64,000 bases of DNA from Triops longicaudatus (GCA_022885665.1 JAGQDJ010000100.1:203501-267500); one strand, 5' to 3'; positions 21,669 through 34,600 are shown, counted from the first letter of the stretch. The notes: generated by a model from the sequence alone, not told the origin. Program-made: numbers and translations.

Positions 21669-22566
21669 TAATAATAAATAATAATTAATAATAAATAATA
21701 GTAGCTGTAGAAATAGAACTCCCATTTTGTCAACACCGATTACGGAAACTCCCGTGGCTTAATTCCTTTTTATATCAATTTGCTTCTACGTCATTTTCAT
21801 TAATTTTTTTTTTCTCGTTACATGTGTTTTAGAAGCGACAAATTCACTACAACAGGATACCAAGCCATATTCCACTGTCCAAAATTCCTCACATCAGAAA
21901 TCCGACATTCGGTTCGGCTTGTTGGACCTAAGCCACTTGGACGAAGTCATTGTTTTGCTACTGGATGCTTTTTTCGCCAAAGAGCCTGCCGGACTCGCGA
22001 TAGGCCTGAGCAGTGAAACCCAGGTTAAGCCGTGGTTACGTACGTTAATCGAGTACCAACTGAAGCTCCATTTATCGGTGGGAGCCTGGGATGCTGCCAC
22101 CAACCAATTAGTGGGCGTGTCTGTCAACGAAACCGATACCATTAACGAATCTTCTGCCATCACGCTCGACGGGTTAGTTACGCCTGAATTCGAGACTATG
22201 TACCAGATCACTGAACTAATGCGGGAAATGCATCGTGGTCACGATTTGTTCAAAACTTACGATGTGCAAACGTTTGGGCACGTGTCTATGCTGGGCGTAC
22301 GTGAGGAGTACGGAGGGCGGGGCATTGCGACCAAATTGGTCGAATTGAGCGAAAAAGCCTTCCTAGAACATCGTATTGAGCATATCTATGTAGAAACGAC
22401 GAACGAATTCTCTGCGGGAGCATTTCGAAGGTTAGGTTATAAACTTGTTGCCGAATTACCGTACGAAGATTACAAACCTAAAGGCGAAGTGGTCTTCAAG
22501 AACATGGGAATCCATAAAACATGCCGGTTATATGTAAAACAACTCTCAAAAACAAACCATGAATGA
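20437..22566 (+). CDS. NAT6: GNAT N-acetyltransferase with alternative first exons
   Basis: The catalytic exon is 21833-22566 (acceptor tgttttag, phase 1). The first exon is either 20437-20515 (79 nt, leader MDLPIKRILQLLRQCCCPSF..., 270 aa) or 21318-21327 (ATG AAC ACC C, 247 aa, giving Gln instead of Glu at the junction). The body shows DIRFGLLDLSHLDEVIVLLL, QVKPWLRTLIEYQLKLHLSV and motif A as VREEYGGRGIATKL. The C-terminal block reads FSAGAFRRLGYKL, then GIHKTCRLYVKQL. It is the closest relative of NAT2 in sequence, exon lengths and upstream elements, although NAT3, NAT4 and NAT5 lie between them. That implies duplication of a block rather than simple neighbour-by-neighbour copying. Substrate unknown. 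Confidence 0.88.
21116..21172 (+). promoter_or_regulatory. Conserved GATA-containing block before NAT6 microexon
   Basis: Shares gattcagttcaa and gataagaact with 11080-11140. About 150-200 bp before the 10-nt start exon. Candidate promoter of the short isoform. Confidence 0.4.
21318..21327 (+). CDS. NAT6 10-nt start exon
   Basis: ATG AAC ACC C followed by gtaagt; phase 1 to 21833. Follows the common NAT start-exon pattern. Confidence 0.55.
21366..21450 (+). repeat. Dispersed repeat family R3, copy
   Basis: ggtcaattgtaac, gaggcaaaagtaac, atcataacttttgaat and ggctgtaa occur in order, as in 29165-29250. It lies in the NAT6 intron just after the start exon. Non-coding, likely a transposon end. 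Confidence 0.6.
21630..21702 (+). repeat. AAT trinucleotide microsatellite
   Basis: Runs of (aat)n with small interruptions in the NAT6 intron. Confidence 0.9.
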
Positions 22567-23289
22567 GATTTTCATTGTTAGAAGCTTGGAAAATATTAAC
22601 AACACTCCCTCTTGCGGGAAATTATTTCATTTACGTAGGAAACCTTGAAAAAGAGTTGGCATTTTTCCAGACTTTTCAAGAAACTCAAGAAAAACTGACA
22701 AATAATCGAGGAATACTAAAATTATGAGCTTTTCATAACCTTTGTTAATTTAAGTTATTTTAAAAATTTTATATACTCCACTTTAAAAGTTACTTCCGTT
22801 CATGGATGTAAAATAAGTTAAGTTTGCAGAATTTAATTCAAATTTCTTATTTTTAGGTAACTTCCCAAAAATTTAAAAGAAATAAATCAGCAAAATCTTC
22901 TGCCAATTCCAAAGAGATGAAATCAGTGCATCGTAATAATTTCAGAACGAAAAAATGTTTACATGAAATTCGAAGAAAAAGACATAAATTGTAACTAAAA
23001 AAATCCGAATTATAAAAAAATCTAAATTATAAAACAAACGTTCTTTAATTTACGGACAGTTTTTCTAATGGAAAATGTAACATTTTCTCAAAATCTCGCG
23101 GTCAATTACCTCGTCATTGTTTCTCATTTTTATGTTCAATACTAGAAAACTTGGTAACTTTTCACTTTTTCATCGTTTTACGAACTGTTTTTCCCGTAAA
23201 ACACTGTCTAGTGCTACAGGAAATACTTTATAAATTGTTTTCTACCAAACTGGATTGCTTAAATAGTATTTTTTGGGCTTGAAAGCGGA
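22567..23289. other. Intergenic between convergent NAT6 and the 255-aa gene
   Basis: AT-rich and gene-free; holds the 3' ends of two convergent genes. Nothing else recognised. Confidence 0.5.
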
Positions 23290-24667
23290 TTAATCAGAGT
23301 CATAGTCTAAGCCGAGCGGATTTTTAGGCTTCGGAGCTGATGAATTGCTTTTTTCTATTGTTGTTGAGCTTTGTAAACCGAAAATTTGCCAAAGTTTGGC
23401 TTGGTTTTGTGCAAGGCGAGATAAACTAGGCTCATCGGGGTTGTTTATCCGTGAGGAAAGTGTAACGGCTGAAGCTACGGCTTCGGCCTGTTGACGAGAT
23501 GGATTCGGGGTCACTGGGATTACGGGGAAATCAAGCCGAGTGTTTTGTACGACAGGCGGAGGATCAATACAAGTCCAATTTGCTGTTGCCAAGGTAGATT
23601 GGGATGGAGAAGGAGATGGTGGGTCTTCGGGTGGCTCAACAGTTTCTAGGTCCAGCAGCGGTGTGGGAATGAAGGCGGGAACTTTACAAGATGAGATTTC
23701 TTCACGGTCTGTAGCAAGAAAATGAGAAAAAAAGAGGATGTTAATCGTCTTAGTGACAAACGAGCTTTTGGTATTACTGGAAACGAAAGGCTACAAGATA
23801 AGCTTTTGCCTCTCTTTAAGCCGGTAACAAATCGAATTACCATTGTAAGCTTTACCTTTGATTTTAAGTACTAATTCTCAATTTAAGTACCATCTATTTA
23901 AATGATATCAAGAAAAAATTCTAAAAAGCTTTATACGCAACCGTCTAAAGAACGTTTCCGTGAATAAGGTCGTGCTGTTCCGGGCATATCTGAGGGATTT
24001 CCACCAAACGAGCTCAATTTTCGTCGGAATGCTTTGTGCTCGCTCTTCAAAACTGCTATCTTATCGTAGTACTCTTGAACTTTCGTTTCTGTGTAACAAC
24101 GCACTTGACTTTGCTAAGAGAAAACAAATCTTTAATACAACATTTAAGTACCACTTAAAACTTTGAAGTTTGCTATAAAACTAAGTAATCTCTACAGAAC
24201 GCTACGGATGATTCCACTAAGAGCTTATTTCTTCAGACAATTCGCTTTTTGTATACGAAAAAATATAATTAAAAAATCAGCAAACAGCAACTAAATTTGT
24301 CCGCGACTTAATCTTATTCAATTGAATATCAGAATTTTTGTCAACGTTTACTTTCTAACTGAAGAAAAATGTTACAGAAAATTTTAAAGTCTTTCGAATA
24401 AATTTCTGAAGGAAATTACTTGGAGACAAAAGTTTATATCTTCTTCGATGTCAAAAATCCATTTAGCTACATCCTGAGCTGTGTGTAACTCGGACAAACG
24501 TGGACGTTTGGGCTTTTTAGCGGCTTCCTCTGTTTCGTGAGGAATAAATGCAATTAAATATTACGTAAACACGTCTTTCACGTTATACCAACTCAATTAC
24601 CTTTACGTAGCTGATCGAGCCATATTCGATTTAGCATACCGTGATGTTTCTCATGATTTCTCGACAT
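23290..24667 (-). CDS. Unrecognised conserved-looking 255-aa protein
   Basis: Four exons read 24667-24601, 24529-24420, 24113-23942 and 23708-23290; phases 1, 0, 1 match and give 255 aa. I do not recognise the family with certainty. The N-terminal 60 residues begin MSRNHEKHHGMLNRIWLDQL. A basic KKPKRPRLSELH stretch then looks like a nuclear localisation signal, followed by QDVAKWIFDIEEDINFCLQ. The third exon adds a charged, probably coiled segment (TKVQEYYDKIAVLKSEHKAF) and RPYSRKRS. The last exon is Pro/Ser-rich and low in structure, ending GLDYDSD, a short acidic C-terminus. The helical, basic N-half with a disordered tail suggests a small nuclear protein. The junction after exon 3 uses gttgcg, a weak donor, so that boundary is the least sure. 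Confidence 0.72.
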
Positions 24668-25447
24668 TTTTGGAGCAGATAAAACAAATGTAACAACTAC
24701 ATCCCAAAGAAAGAGCAAAATATTAAACATTGCAAACTTGAAGGATTCTTCAGAAAAATTCACTAAAAATTACAAGAAGTCGATAAGGCAGTACCATTCT
24801 ACTTACTACTTTAATGCTTAACGAAGCTGACTAAAATCCATTAAATCTTCAGCAATCAAAATAGCAAAGAGCAATCTCCTTGCTTTGTTTACAAACGTAT
24901 TCACGACATTCAAATTTGTTTAAAGAAATTGTATTTCACGCCACCTAGTGGATTTTTTATAAGCAATTCACCCGGGCGTTTTGTTTCTACGTTATGACTA
25001 AAGCCCGCTTCTTTTAAAGAGCCCAATTTCAATTTTTATTTATTTTCTCATGTACACTTTACTCTTTTCCAACGAAACTTTCCTTATTTGGCCTCCGGCC
25101 TGTTAATTGACTGACTTTTTCCCATAGCAAAGCGTTCGTAATTCATTAGTTAAGATTTTTTGTGTGGTTTTTCCGACGTGTCAACTGAACCATACCTTCT
25201 CTAGTGAGTTTCCGTAACTGTAATTAACTATGCATGTAAACATTAGTCAAACTCGGGTTTTATAAGACTTCGCAATTATCTTTATTGATCACTTCAACAA
25301 AATTATAAACAGTCCTATAAATCAAACCTTGACAACGTAAAATACTGACGTATAAATTACAACGCGCTAAAATCATCCAAATATTCGTGAGCAAACCCAA
25401 TGGTTCGATGCAATACAAATAACCCCACCAACAAAATTCCAACAAAC

Positions 25448-26806
25448 TCAACTTCTGCCATTCTCCAGTTTCTCGCTCTCTTCACTGTTCTCGGTAAACC
25501 TTTTACTGAACATGACACTGGTGACCACGCCTACTAACGCCATTCCTGCGCAAATGAAGAACACAGTCTGATTGCCTGCTGCCGCTTCTTTCTCATCGCG
25601 CTCTCGATGCAACCACAGTAATACACCGCAAATAATCACATTCATTGGCAGTCTGAACCAGTTCATAATACTCGCACGTAACGCTTCGGGAATGACTTGG
25701 CTGCGCAAGTACCCTATGGACGGGAAATATAGCCCTACAGCGACCTCTAACACCAAAAAGGCGCCAAACGCCACAATGGGCAACGGCTTACCCGGATTTG
25801 ACGCTAGAGTGCACCCCAACATCGAAACCAGACACCCTATGACGGCAATTAACAAAATTTTGGGTGGTCGGTAGCCTTTTGCTAGTAAAATTGCGTGCAA
25901 CGATGAACCAATCATAATACAAACCATGAAGCACGAAAAAACGAGGCCAAGTGGCCAGCCACCTTGGCTTCCGCTAGCGTCCAAAATGGGTGTCCACAGA
26001 AATACAAAAATGTACATCACTGACTCAAACATGGACTGGACTAGGCCTAGCATTAGGATAAGTTTATGTGAAAAAATAACAGATAACCCTTCAGTGCAAG
26101 AATCCAGCAATTTGGTAGACCGACTACCAAAATTCTCGGGCCAAGTAAACATCATAAAAGCGCCACTTATGAGTAAACCAGGTACAGCAACCATAAAGGG
26201 GCCCACGGCGCCCCAATTTAGCCCAAGGGCCGTGACATCAGCGACAACGCCGGCTGCGATGGCCAAAATTCCGTTCCAAAACGTGGCAATGGAGAAAGTG
26301 CTTGAAATCCAGTCGGAAGGGAAACTGTGCGCTTCGTTATGCTGGTACACGTACCATGCTTCGAAGGTAGAGAAGAGGATAGAGGTTGAGATGCCGCCTA
26401 AAACACGGCCTAAAGCGAGCCAATAGAAATTGGGCGAAAGTTTCGTAAGGCAGCAGGCGCTGTACAAGACAGAAAAGACTAAACAAAGGCGTCTGCGGCC
26501 AAAACGGTCCGCTAAAGGTCCGGTACATGTGCCAAAGACGACGCTGGAGCCAAAACCGATCACGTAAAGTAAGGCAATGTCAAAAGGGGCGTAGCCATAC
26601 TGGCTATACAGCCGGTAAACGTAAGGACCTTGCAGCCAATCAGAGAAAAGTGCGAGTAAGTATGGAATGAAGAAATGCCGTTGCAGGGTTTTGAATTCAG
26701 TGTTGGTCGAGGCCGAAAGTTGGGTCTTGGTGCGGGACGCTAGCCATTGTGTGCATAAGGATGCGATCCCCAGAGCCGTTAACGCTATTGTCACGAAAGT
26801 TTCCAT
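25448..26806 (-). CDS. MFSD5: MFSD5-like molybdate-anion transporter (MFS)
   Basis: Single-exon 452-aa major facilitator protein of the MFSD5 group; the human protein is about 450 aa. Vertebrate MFSD5 is reported to move molybdate anion across the plasma membrane. Family markers include FIPYLLALFSDWLQGPYVY early in the protein and the MFS motif A-like GPLADRFGRRRLCLVFSVLY after helix 2. Further matches are GRVLGGISTSILFSTFEAWY and FPSDWISSTFSIATFWNGIL. About twelve hydrophobic segments are spread along the length. The C-terminus is hydrophilic (SKRFTENSEESEKLENGRS). The start is in good context (aaaccATGG) and no upstream coding exon is needed. A lone intronless gene is usual for this family. 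Substrate is taken from the family, not from the sequence. Confidence 0.93.
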   Translation of the reverse strand: METFVTIALTALGIASLCTQWLASRTKTQLSASTNTEFKTLQRHFFIPYLLALFSDWLQGPYVYRLYSQYGYAPFDIALLYVIGFGSSVVFGTCTGPLADRFGRRRLCLVFSVLYSACCLTKLSPNFYWLALGRVLGGISTSILFSTFEAWYVYQHNEAHSFPSDWISSTFSIATFWNGILAIAAGVVADVTALGLNWGAVGPFMVAVPGLLISGAFMMFTWPENFGSRSTKLLDSCTEGLSVIFSHKLILMLGLVQSMFESVMYIFVFLWTPILDASGSQGGWPLGLVFSCFMVCIMIGSSLHAILLAKGYRPPKILLIAVIGCLVSMLGCTLASNPGKPLPIVAFGAFLVLEVAVGLYFPSIGYLRSQVIPEALRASIMNWFRLPMNVIICGVLLWLHRERDEKEAAAGNQTVFFICAGMALVGVVTSVMFSKRFTENSEESEKLENGRS

Positions 26807-28627
26807 GGTTTAACAGCTACTGCCACGGAAATTCTTTGGTTTCCACGATTTGGGGCCTAAATTTTGAAAAGTTGAACAACATAGTTCTCTTAAGTACAAT
26901 TATCAAGATGCCTTATGAGTATATGAATGTCATTTTCACTCACTCAAAGCTTCTCTGCATGCGAAAGGCGTGTAAACTTGTTTCCCGTCGTGAGGACCGC
27001 GAACAAATGGGACGAAATCACAGTTTCAGTGGAATAAAATCCATTCTGCGGTCGATGTGAGGGATAAATAAAACGTTTTATCGTTGCAAGAGGGGCGTGC
27101 AGCGTGAAACGTACTAACGAAGTTATTGTTATGGTAAAACACCTGCTAAACTGCATGACACGTTGTCATTGAGCAGGTAAACACCCGCGGACAATATCAA
27201 TATCGATACGTGCGGTGAATTCGATTACGATAAATCCAGCAGCACGTCGTTAACTCTTGGCGCACATGAACGTATAATTAACACCATCGTCTGGTACACC
27301 ACTTTTCTAAACTAATTATCTTCTGGCCTAGATATCCAATATCCTAATACCCATAGAAAGCTTCCATATGGTGAAAATATTCGTCAACTTCACGTTGTGG
27401 TATTAGAGACATATTTACAGCCCATTTCCTTCTTTCACTGCTCTCTTTACCGCAAGACACGGTGGGTTACGGCTAATTGAATCACGGAAATTCAACAAAG
27501 AAACTTGCTCTAATTAAGCTTCTGTTACCCTATGTTTCTCCACATATGCCACAGTGCGTACTATTTATCTTATTTATTATTTGTAGGTCTCATATTTTCA
27601 TGGAATCAGTCCCTGAAAAAGACGAAAATTCTTTAAATCAATGCATTAAATCACTAAAACTCTTTTAAGTATAATTAATTTGTGTCATTTGATATTCCCA
27701 TAAGCAAAATTTATATTATATTTTTCTTTAGTTTGATAAAACCAATCAGTAAAATCTTCTATGCATTAATTTATATTATGTTACCTGAAATCATATTTTA
27801 TGCAATATCTTTGCTGTCCACTTCAAGTCTTTACGTATTCGAGTGCAAAATTCGAGTGCAATTCTATTAACGAAAAAAATCCAGATTTCTTTCTTTCTTT
27901 ATTTTTAAGAAAAATAAGTTCGTCTATTTCGCGAACGTCATCCAAGTCAAATAACATAAATTGAACAATTTGCCCCCTTCGTAAACTTAATTCGTCCATA
28001 AAAGCGACTATAAGAAACAATTATCCAGACAATGCGGAACCCATCATCCCTGTTGCACAAAAGATGTTATCCTCCTCCGCGTGTCCGCATAATAATCACT
28101 GCCAAGGAGAAGGACGTCTTCCGACCAGAGGTTAATGTTAACCTTGGGCTCAAAATAAGAAAAAGTAGGCAAAAGAGCGAACAAAAAAGACCGAGATCCG
28201 GTCTTGGAATGCGCAAGAAAAATGGACATAATTATGCAGATACGCATAAGTCGCTGAGGAGACGCTCCCGCGCGGTAAAGAAAGTGAAACTTTCCCATTT
28301 CGAGTCGAATTTCTGCCGGAGGGAGAATTTGAGACTTTTTCGGGGGCGGGGAACAAACTTGTATGGACGTTACGCAAAAACCAAGGAAAAAGAAGACGAA
28401 CGAGGAAGAGGAAAAGAAAATATAAATACATGAGCGTGTCGAGATCCTTGTAAGGTTCAGTTAGACTTGAGCTGTTTACTAGCAAAGAATACAAGTTTAA
28501 GAATAAGAGTTTCGATTTTGTTTTGACGGTTTCTTAATGGTCGTTGAGTGCGTCGAGTCGTAAGTTTCGAAAGTGAGACGAAACGATATAAAGTTTTCCT
28601 TCATGCGAAGTGGGTATTGTCGTAACC
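26807..28627. other. Intergenic between MFSD5 and the FAS1 gene
   Basis: Divergent promoter space. AT-rich with ORFs of no recognisable type. A TATA-like tataaata at 28421-28428 and an initiator-like tcagtt at 28457-28462 lie upstream of the FAS1-gene start codon. Confidence 0.45.
28421..28462 (+). promoter_or_regulatory. Putative core promoter of the FAS1 gene
   Basis: TATA-type tataaata followed by arthropod-initiator-like ttcagtt. Spacing from TATA to initiator (about 38 bp) is somewhat longer than the usual 30 or so. A 5' UTR of about 170 nt would result. Confidence 0.4.
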
Positions 28628-31600
28628 ATGCAGGGTTGTAAGAGTGTTCTGATTTTTGTTGCCCTAATTTTGATGCGTGGAGAGACAACACGAATTCGAA
28701 GTTCATCACCAATAGCGAAAACTACGAAGGAGATGGAAATTACTTACTTGCCTGATCCTAGTGAATTAGTGAGAACGATTGCTCCAATTACGGCGGATGT
28801 TTCTATGTTTTTGCAGGCTTGGGAGTCGCTTTATTACAGTAAGGATTATAATATATTTGTTTTTATATTTTCATTGACAAATAGAATTATATTTTCGATT
28901 TCATTTTACAAATTAATGTCAAAATATATCTAAGCTTACAATATACTGCTAACGGTAATATTAAAAAGGCTTTTTTCACTTATTATTTTTTCATTAAACC
29001 ACTATGATTTCGAATATGTGTGTCATATTTTACAATTATTTTAAACATATTTTTAACAATAGGCTATAATGTTGTAATACATATTTTTATCTAGCTTCAA
29101 AATGTTTTTCAAACGCTTACATTTCAAACAATACTTATCTGATCCTAGACTATACAGAAGAGACTCGGGTCAATTGTAACATGAGGTAAAAGCAGCCAAA
29201 ATCACAACTTTTCAATAATGAATATCTTCAGGCTGTAAAAAATAATGGAAAAATTAACTACTGAAATTCATTCGTTCATTCAATTAAGTTAGTTTACATA
29301 ATTTAATGTTTCCATTCCACATTTTCCAGTATATTTTCTTTTATTTGCAAAATTGTAATACTATCTTATAAGTAAAATAAAAAAAGAGACGAAGCTCCTT
29401 AATGATTGTTTTTGTGCAAGAAGTGACGCGTTTTGAATAATAACGTGTTTACTTATTTGGCGAATTGAGGGCAAAAAGGTCATTTGAAAAGGCAAAATTC
29501 AATTTACTGGGTGGACTACTAAACAGACACCCGACATGAAGTCACGAATCACGAATAAACAAAAAAAATATGCGATAAATTACTCGAATAACGAGTAAAT
29601 AAAGGAACACTACGTGAATAGCATAAGTTTTAGACAGGTTTCTGCCTGTGCAATCATGTCCAAATTTCCTTATAATATAAATCAGTATTCCCAGTATGAA
29701 TTCTCCCATGAATGGAAATATCAATTTGAACCTATAAATTTTCATTTCTCATTTATCAAACTATCAAGTAAATTATCGTGCAAAATTTCATAGCTTGTGA
29801 TCTTTTATACTAGAATTTTAAGGCCACTTGTCAAAATTATAAGATTTACAATTGCAGTGCTCGGAACCTGCTAATAATTTATAAAACTCAAGAAAACCCC
29901 AAGAGAGTTGTTAAAGAATAATTTAAACTGGAATTTGATGTGATTGCTACAAGTTTCATTATTTCTTACAAAATAAGGACTTTTCATTTCGTCATACTTT
30001 TGAGAAATCGAGATTAAAGAGAGAAACTGAAAGAACGATTTTCTTGATGTTTTATTTATTTTTATTCTATTTATTTAATGAATGTTTTATTTTCCTTTTT
30101 TTTACTAGGTACTTCACAATCGTCCCCCGTCAACGAGAAATTTACCGTTCTGATCCCGAAAGATGCCATATTCCGTTCAGAGTTCCCTCCAGACACTCCT
30201 AATCCGCTCATCTTCGATGACACGTTCCAGAAACTGATTCTCTTCAGTCACATTGTTCACGGGAAAATCGTCCTTCCCAACGTGGCCAACATGGCCAAAA
30301 TTGTCCTTATCCAAGCCCAGACCTTAGATGGCCGTATGGTGGAATTCGACACCCAAATCGGTCACGGTACAAAGCATTCCATTCCTTTTCACCTTTCCAA
30401 GAAGTTTTAGCTCAAAATCCCGCTCTTTTTCCTTTGTGTTTCAAAAATTCAAGGTTTTGGCGCCGTTAATGGCGTTCCAATCGTTAGCCGTCCTCTGGAA
30501 ACATCCAACTTCCTCCTGTACATCATAGATGACCTTCTTTTCGTTTCTACTGATGACATCATAGCTGCCGTAGAACGTGCCGCCCATTTTGAGCCCCAAG
30601 GACCGCCTATTCCACCGATTACCTTCCAGGTCCCTCTGCCAATGTCCCCCGGGGGACCTAAGCCACCCTCTATACCGCTCTTTTTGAAAGCTCCCGCCCC
30701 GCCCATTGACGGACCGCAGCCACCAGCAATTCCTGATCCGGATGTGTTGGCGTTGTACGGTTTACTGGAAGATTTAAGCACCGAAGGACCGCCCAGAGCC
30801 AGAGAAGCGAAAGTACATCGCGGAAATATTCGTTATGGAGCGACACAGAATGTTAATTACTATGATAAGAGCCCCAAGGTCAAACCCACATTAAATTTGC
30901 CAAATCCGCCAGAAATTTTGGAGGACAATACCATAGAAGGGGTGCCTAATTTGAAAAGCACGAAAGTAAGAGCGTAAAACTTGTAACATCTGAAGCTTAA
31001 GGGTTTTGTTAGTACAATCACAGCGATATCCACAAGGAAACGGCAAAGAGTCAGACGGAATCCGTTTTGAGCTCGCTGGGGATTTATCAGTTTTTAACAG
31101 CGGCAGTCGTGACGAAGGTGGATCTGCGGGACGCAAATTTGACGCTAATTGCACCCTCTGATGAAGCACTGCGGTTGAAGAATATTTCCCTCCCGGAATT
31201 GTTGTTACGAGATCCTGTTCATGCGTCGAAATTTATCAGGTAGGAAGTAATAAATTTAAACGTAGCATAGCACGCAGGAGGGGGGGAAACCTAGCAAAAG
31301 TTTGGCTGGAAGTCTAACCGGGCGAGCCTTGGTTGCCCCGGCTTGTCGGAACTTGTCAAGGACCTTCTCGGCAAGGGACCTTACGCGTAGGCTTGACCGG
31401 GGGGAGCTCTAGTTCCTCCCGTTACTGTAAGACCCGCAGAAGACTCGCAAGCTACGCGTCTCGCGTGAGGTGTCCCACGGTGAACCGTGATTCCTCCGGT
31501 TGAGGTCTCTTTTTCTGTTCTCGTTCTTTTCTTAGTTACCACAACACAAATTAAACGAAAGTAAACTGTGAAATACTTTACAAGTAAATATTATGCTAAT

Positions 31601-34600
31601 ATTAAAATTTTCCATACTTAGGTCTTAACACTTGTTGAACTATTGTGTACTTAAGTTTGTGTTTATTAATAAATTAATTATTGTATTGCATATTTACCAT
31701 GCTTTGTATTGCAGGAACCATATTTTGAACGGAATTTATGATGCAGCTGAACTAGAGCAGAGGGGAAAAATCGTTTCACAAGCTGGGGAAATTTTGAACT
31801 TCGACACAGAAAACGGTAAACTTGAATCACTAGACAATTGGTGAACAAAACAATTTTTTTAGGTTTATTGAGAGTTAACGGGATACCAGTGAGTATACGG
31901 AATATTCCAGCTTCTCACGGGATGTTTCATATTCTTAATGGAGTTTTGGAACTGTCACCAACTATAAGCACTGGAAATGCTGAAGTTTTCTCAAAATCGT
32001 TAATTCAATCAGGATTGTCGTTAGAAAGAAATACACCACGTACAACTAATAACATCGTGAAGTAAATAGACCTTTTGTAAATATCTTAGTTGGTTAAAAA
32101 TGGTAAAAAATAACAATCGATAACTTTATTAGGGACGACCCACTTTCGGATATTCACAAATTTGCTGAAGTTTACCACCTTACTGAACAAAGCACGGAAG
32201 ACAACATCGCCAAGGTCTTGCAAAATAATGGTGCCAGTATATTGCTATCTCTCCTTGAACGTGCTAATATGATTGGACAACTAACAACCGGAGGTAAGCA
32301 ACACTTGTTAGTTCAAGCACCAAAGAGACACATTTCATGGAATAACTTGCAGTGTCGTGGCCCAGTTCAGTGAAACCAAATGTAATATTTCTATTTTTTT
32401 TCGATTTTCACGTAGGACCTTACACAATTTTGGCGCCAAATGACAAAGCATTTGCAGAAATGCCTGCAAATCGCTTGCAGGAATTAACCTCCCAGCCTCA
32501 GTTGCTGAAAAAATTACTAAGTTATCACATCATCAGCCAAAGCCAGCAAGACAACTCGGAAGTTAGCAACGATTCTGTATTCAGTACCGTTGAAGGATCG
32601 CCAGTTCGCTTCAATATTTACGAAAACGTAAGGATCTACATTTATTTAAATTTTCTATAAATTTTGACAGCCAACTTGCACTTTCTGGACAGACTTTCTA
32701 GCAAATTCTGCCGAATATATCTAAGTTTCATTCAAAATAATTTTGTACGTTTTTTTTTTTAGGCGGTATGAGTTCTTTTCCGATTGAGCCCGTTTTGTAT
32801 TGAAGGATGTATTTTGAGATATTTAATTATGTATACTCCTTTTATAGATGGTCTTGGTGGGTGGGGCCAAAGTTACAGTTCCGGACCAGGATTTTAGTCA
32901 AGGTGTGGTCCACATCATTGACTCCGTGTTAAACATCCCTTCCGGCGACTTAACTTCTACGATGATCCAGAAACAAGGTTTGCAACGTTTTGTGACCGCA
33001 TTTGCTATCAACAAAACCGGCATGTTAGCGTCAGGTACCAGACATTTGAAATATAGCTGTTCGCGCAAAAAATACTCCTACGTTTTTCTTTTTATATAAA
33101 AGAAGAAAGTATTTTTACAGGCGGGCCTTGGACAGTAATCGTGCCGTATGACACCGCCTTTGACGCTTTGCCTTTGCCGTGGATGAATCTTATTCTACAT
33201 CACAAGATTAGAGTCATAGAATCGCTGAAAGCGCACGTTGTACGCGGAACGTGGTATAGGAAAGCGTGTGACCCCGCTCGCAATTTGACTAGTATCACAG
33301 GACACGTGCTCACGTGCAGTTATCAAAACGGTAACACATTCTTAACTTCTGTTACACCTCAATAAGCATTTCACCGATACCTACTGCAAGCTTTTTATTT
33401 TAAGAAATAAAACTATCTTGTTATAAACAGGAGTTTTGAGCTTCAACGGAGTTCCAGTCATAGAATCCGACATATCCGCCACTAATGGCGTCTTACACAT
33501 TGTTCCTCAGCTAATTATCCCGCCAATGCTATCGAAAGCTAGCACAACGCCATCTAACGAACCACAGAAAACTTTGAGTTCCATCAGACCTGAATTCTCA
33601 ACTCAAGAAATCGAAACTATGCTCCATGAACTGGCACATTTGTTTCTTCCCTTGACAAACAATAGCACTTCGAAGGTGGCGCCCCCATTTCCGGATATTA
33701 CCGCTGAAACCAGCACAGTAGCTCACAGTGACGTAACGGTGCCGTGGAACGTGACGGTATTGGAGGAAAAGCCAGAATCGTCAACGATTTGGGAAATAAT
33801 GCAACAAAGAAATTTAACGATTTTTAGCAAAATGCTAGCAACTGCTGGACTTAAGGAGGTTCTTTTGCAAAATGGTATTTCTTTAATTGACTCAGAGCAC
33901 GCAGAAATGACTGATTTTTTAATTTTATGATTATTTTTTTTTTACATTAAAAGGTCCTTGGACAATCTTCGCGCCAAAGAATGCAGCATTCTCAGAATTA
34001 CCACCCGCCTTGTTACAACAATTAACTCACGACCGTACCTACTTAAATCGAGTTTTAGCATATCACATCACGAAAAGTAATTCGACGCGACGAACTTTCA
34101 AAAATGAGTTAATTATACCATCATTATCGAGCGATTCGCCTGTGAGGATAAATTTGTACAGCGACGGACAAGCACACGTATGTTTGTTGTTTTTCCTTTA
34201 ATATTATTTCCTTTATTTTAATTCTCTTTTGAAAACAGTGGTATACGGCAAGTGGAAATAAAATTGTCAACTTGGACGAAATCGCAACAAACGGAGTGCT
34301 ACATATTGTTGAAGGAATTATGTACCCGCCTCACGGAGATTTGCTGACGTCAGTGCGGCTTTCTCCGATTCTGATGACCACGAATATGTTAATTGATCGT
34401 TTGCAGCTGGAGAACGAATTAGCTCAACGTAATGACGCATTATTTACCCCTGAATTTTTAATAAAAAAATTTTGCAATCTAGTTCCCGGTCCGATTACAG
34501 CGTTTTTCCCTAACGATGAAATCTTGACGGAAATAGACTTTGACAGCATATTAGATTTGGATCGGTTAGCGTGTAAGTTTCCTTCGTTAATCGTAAACTG

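Noticed and set aside
28032..28494. Overlapping ORFs on both strands before the FAS1 gene
   Set aside because: Basic low-complexity composition, no splice partner or domain; lies in promoter space.
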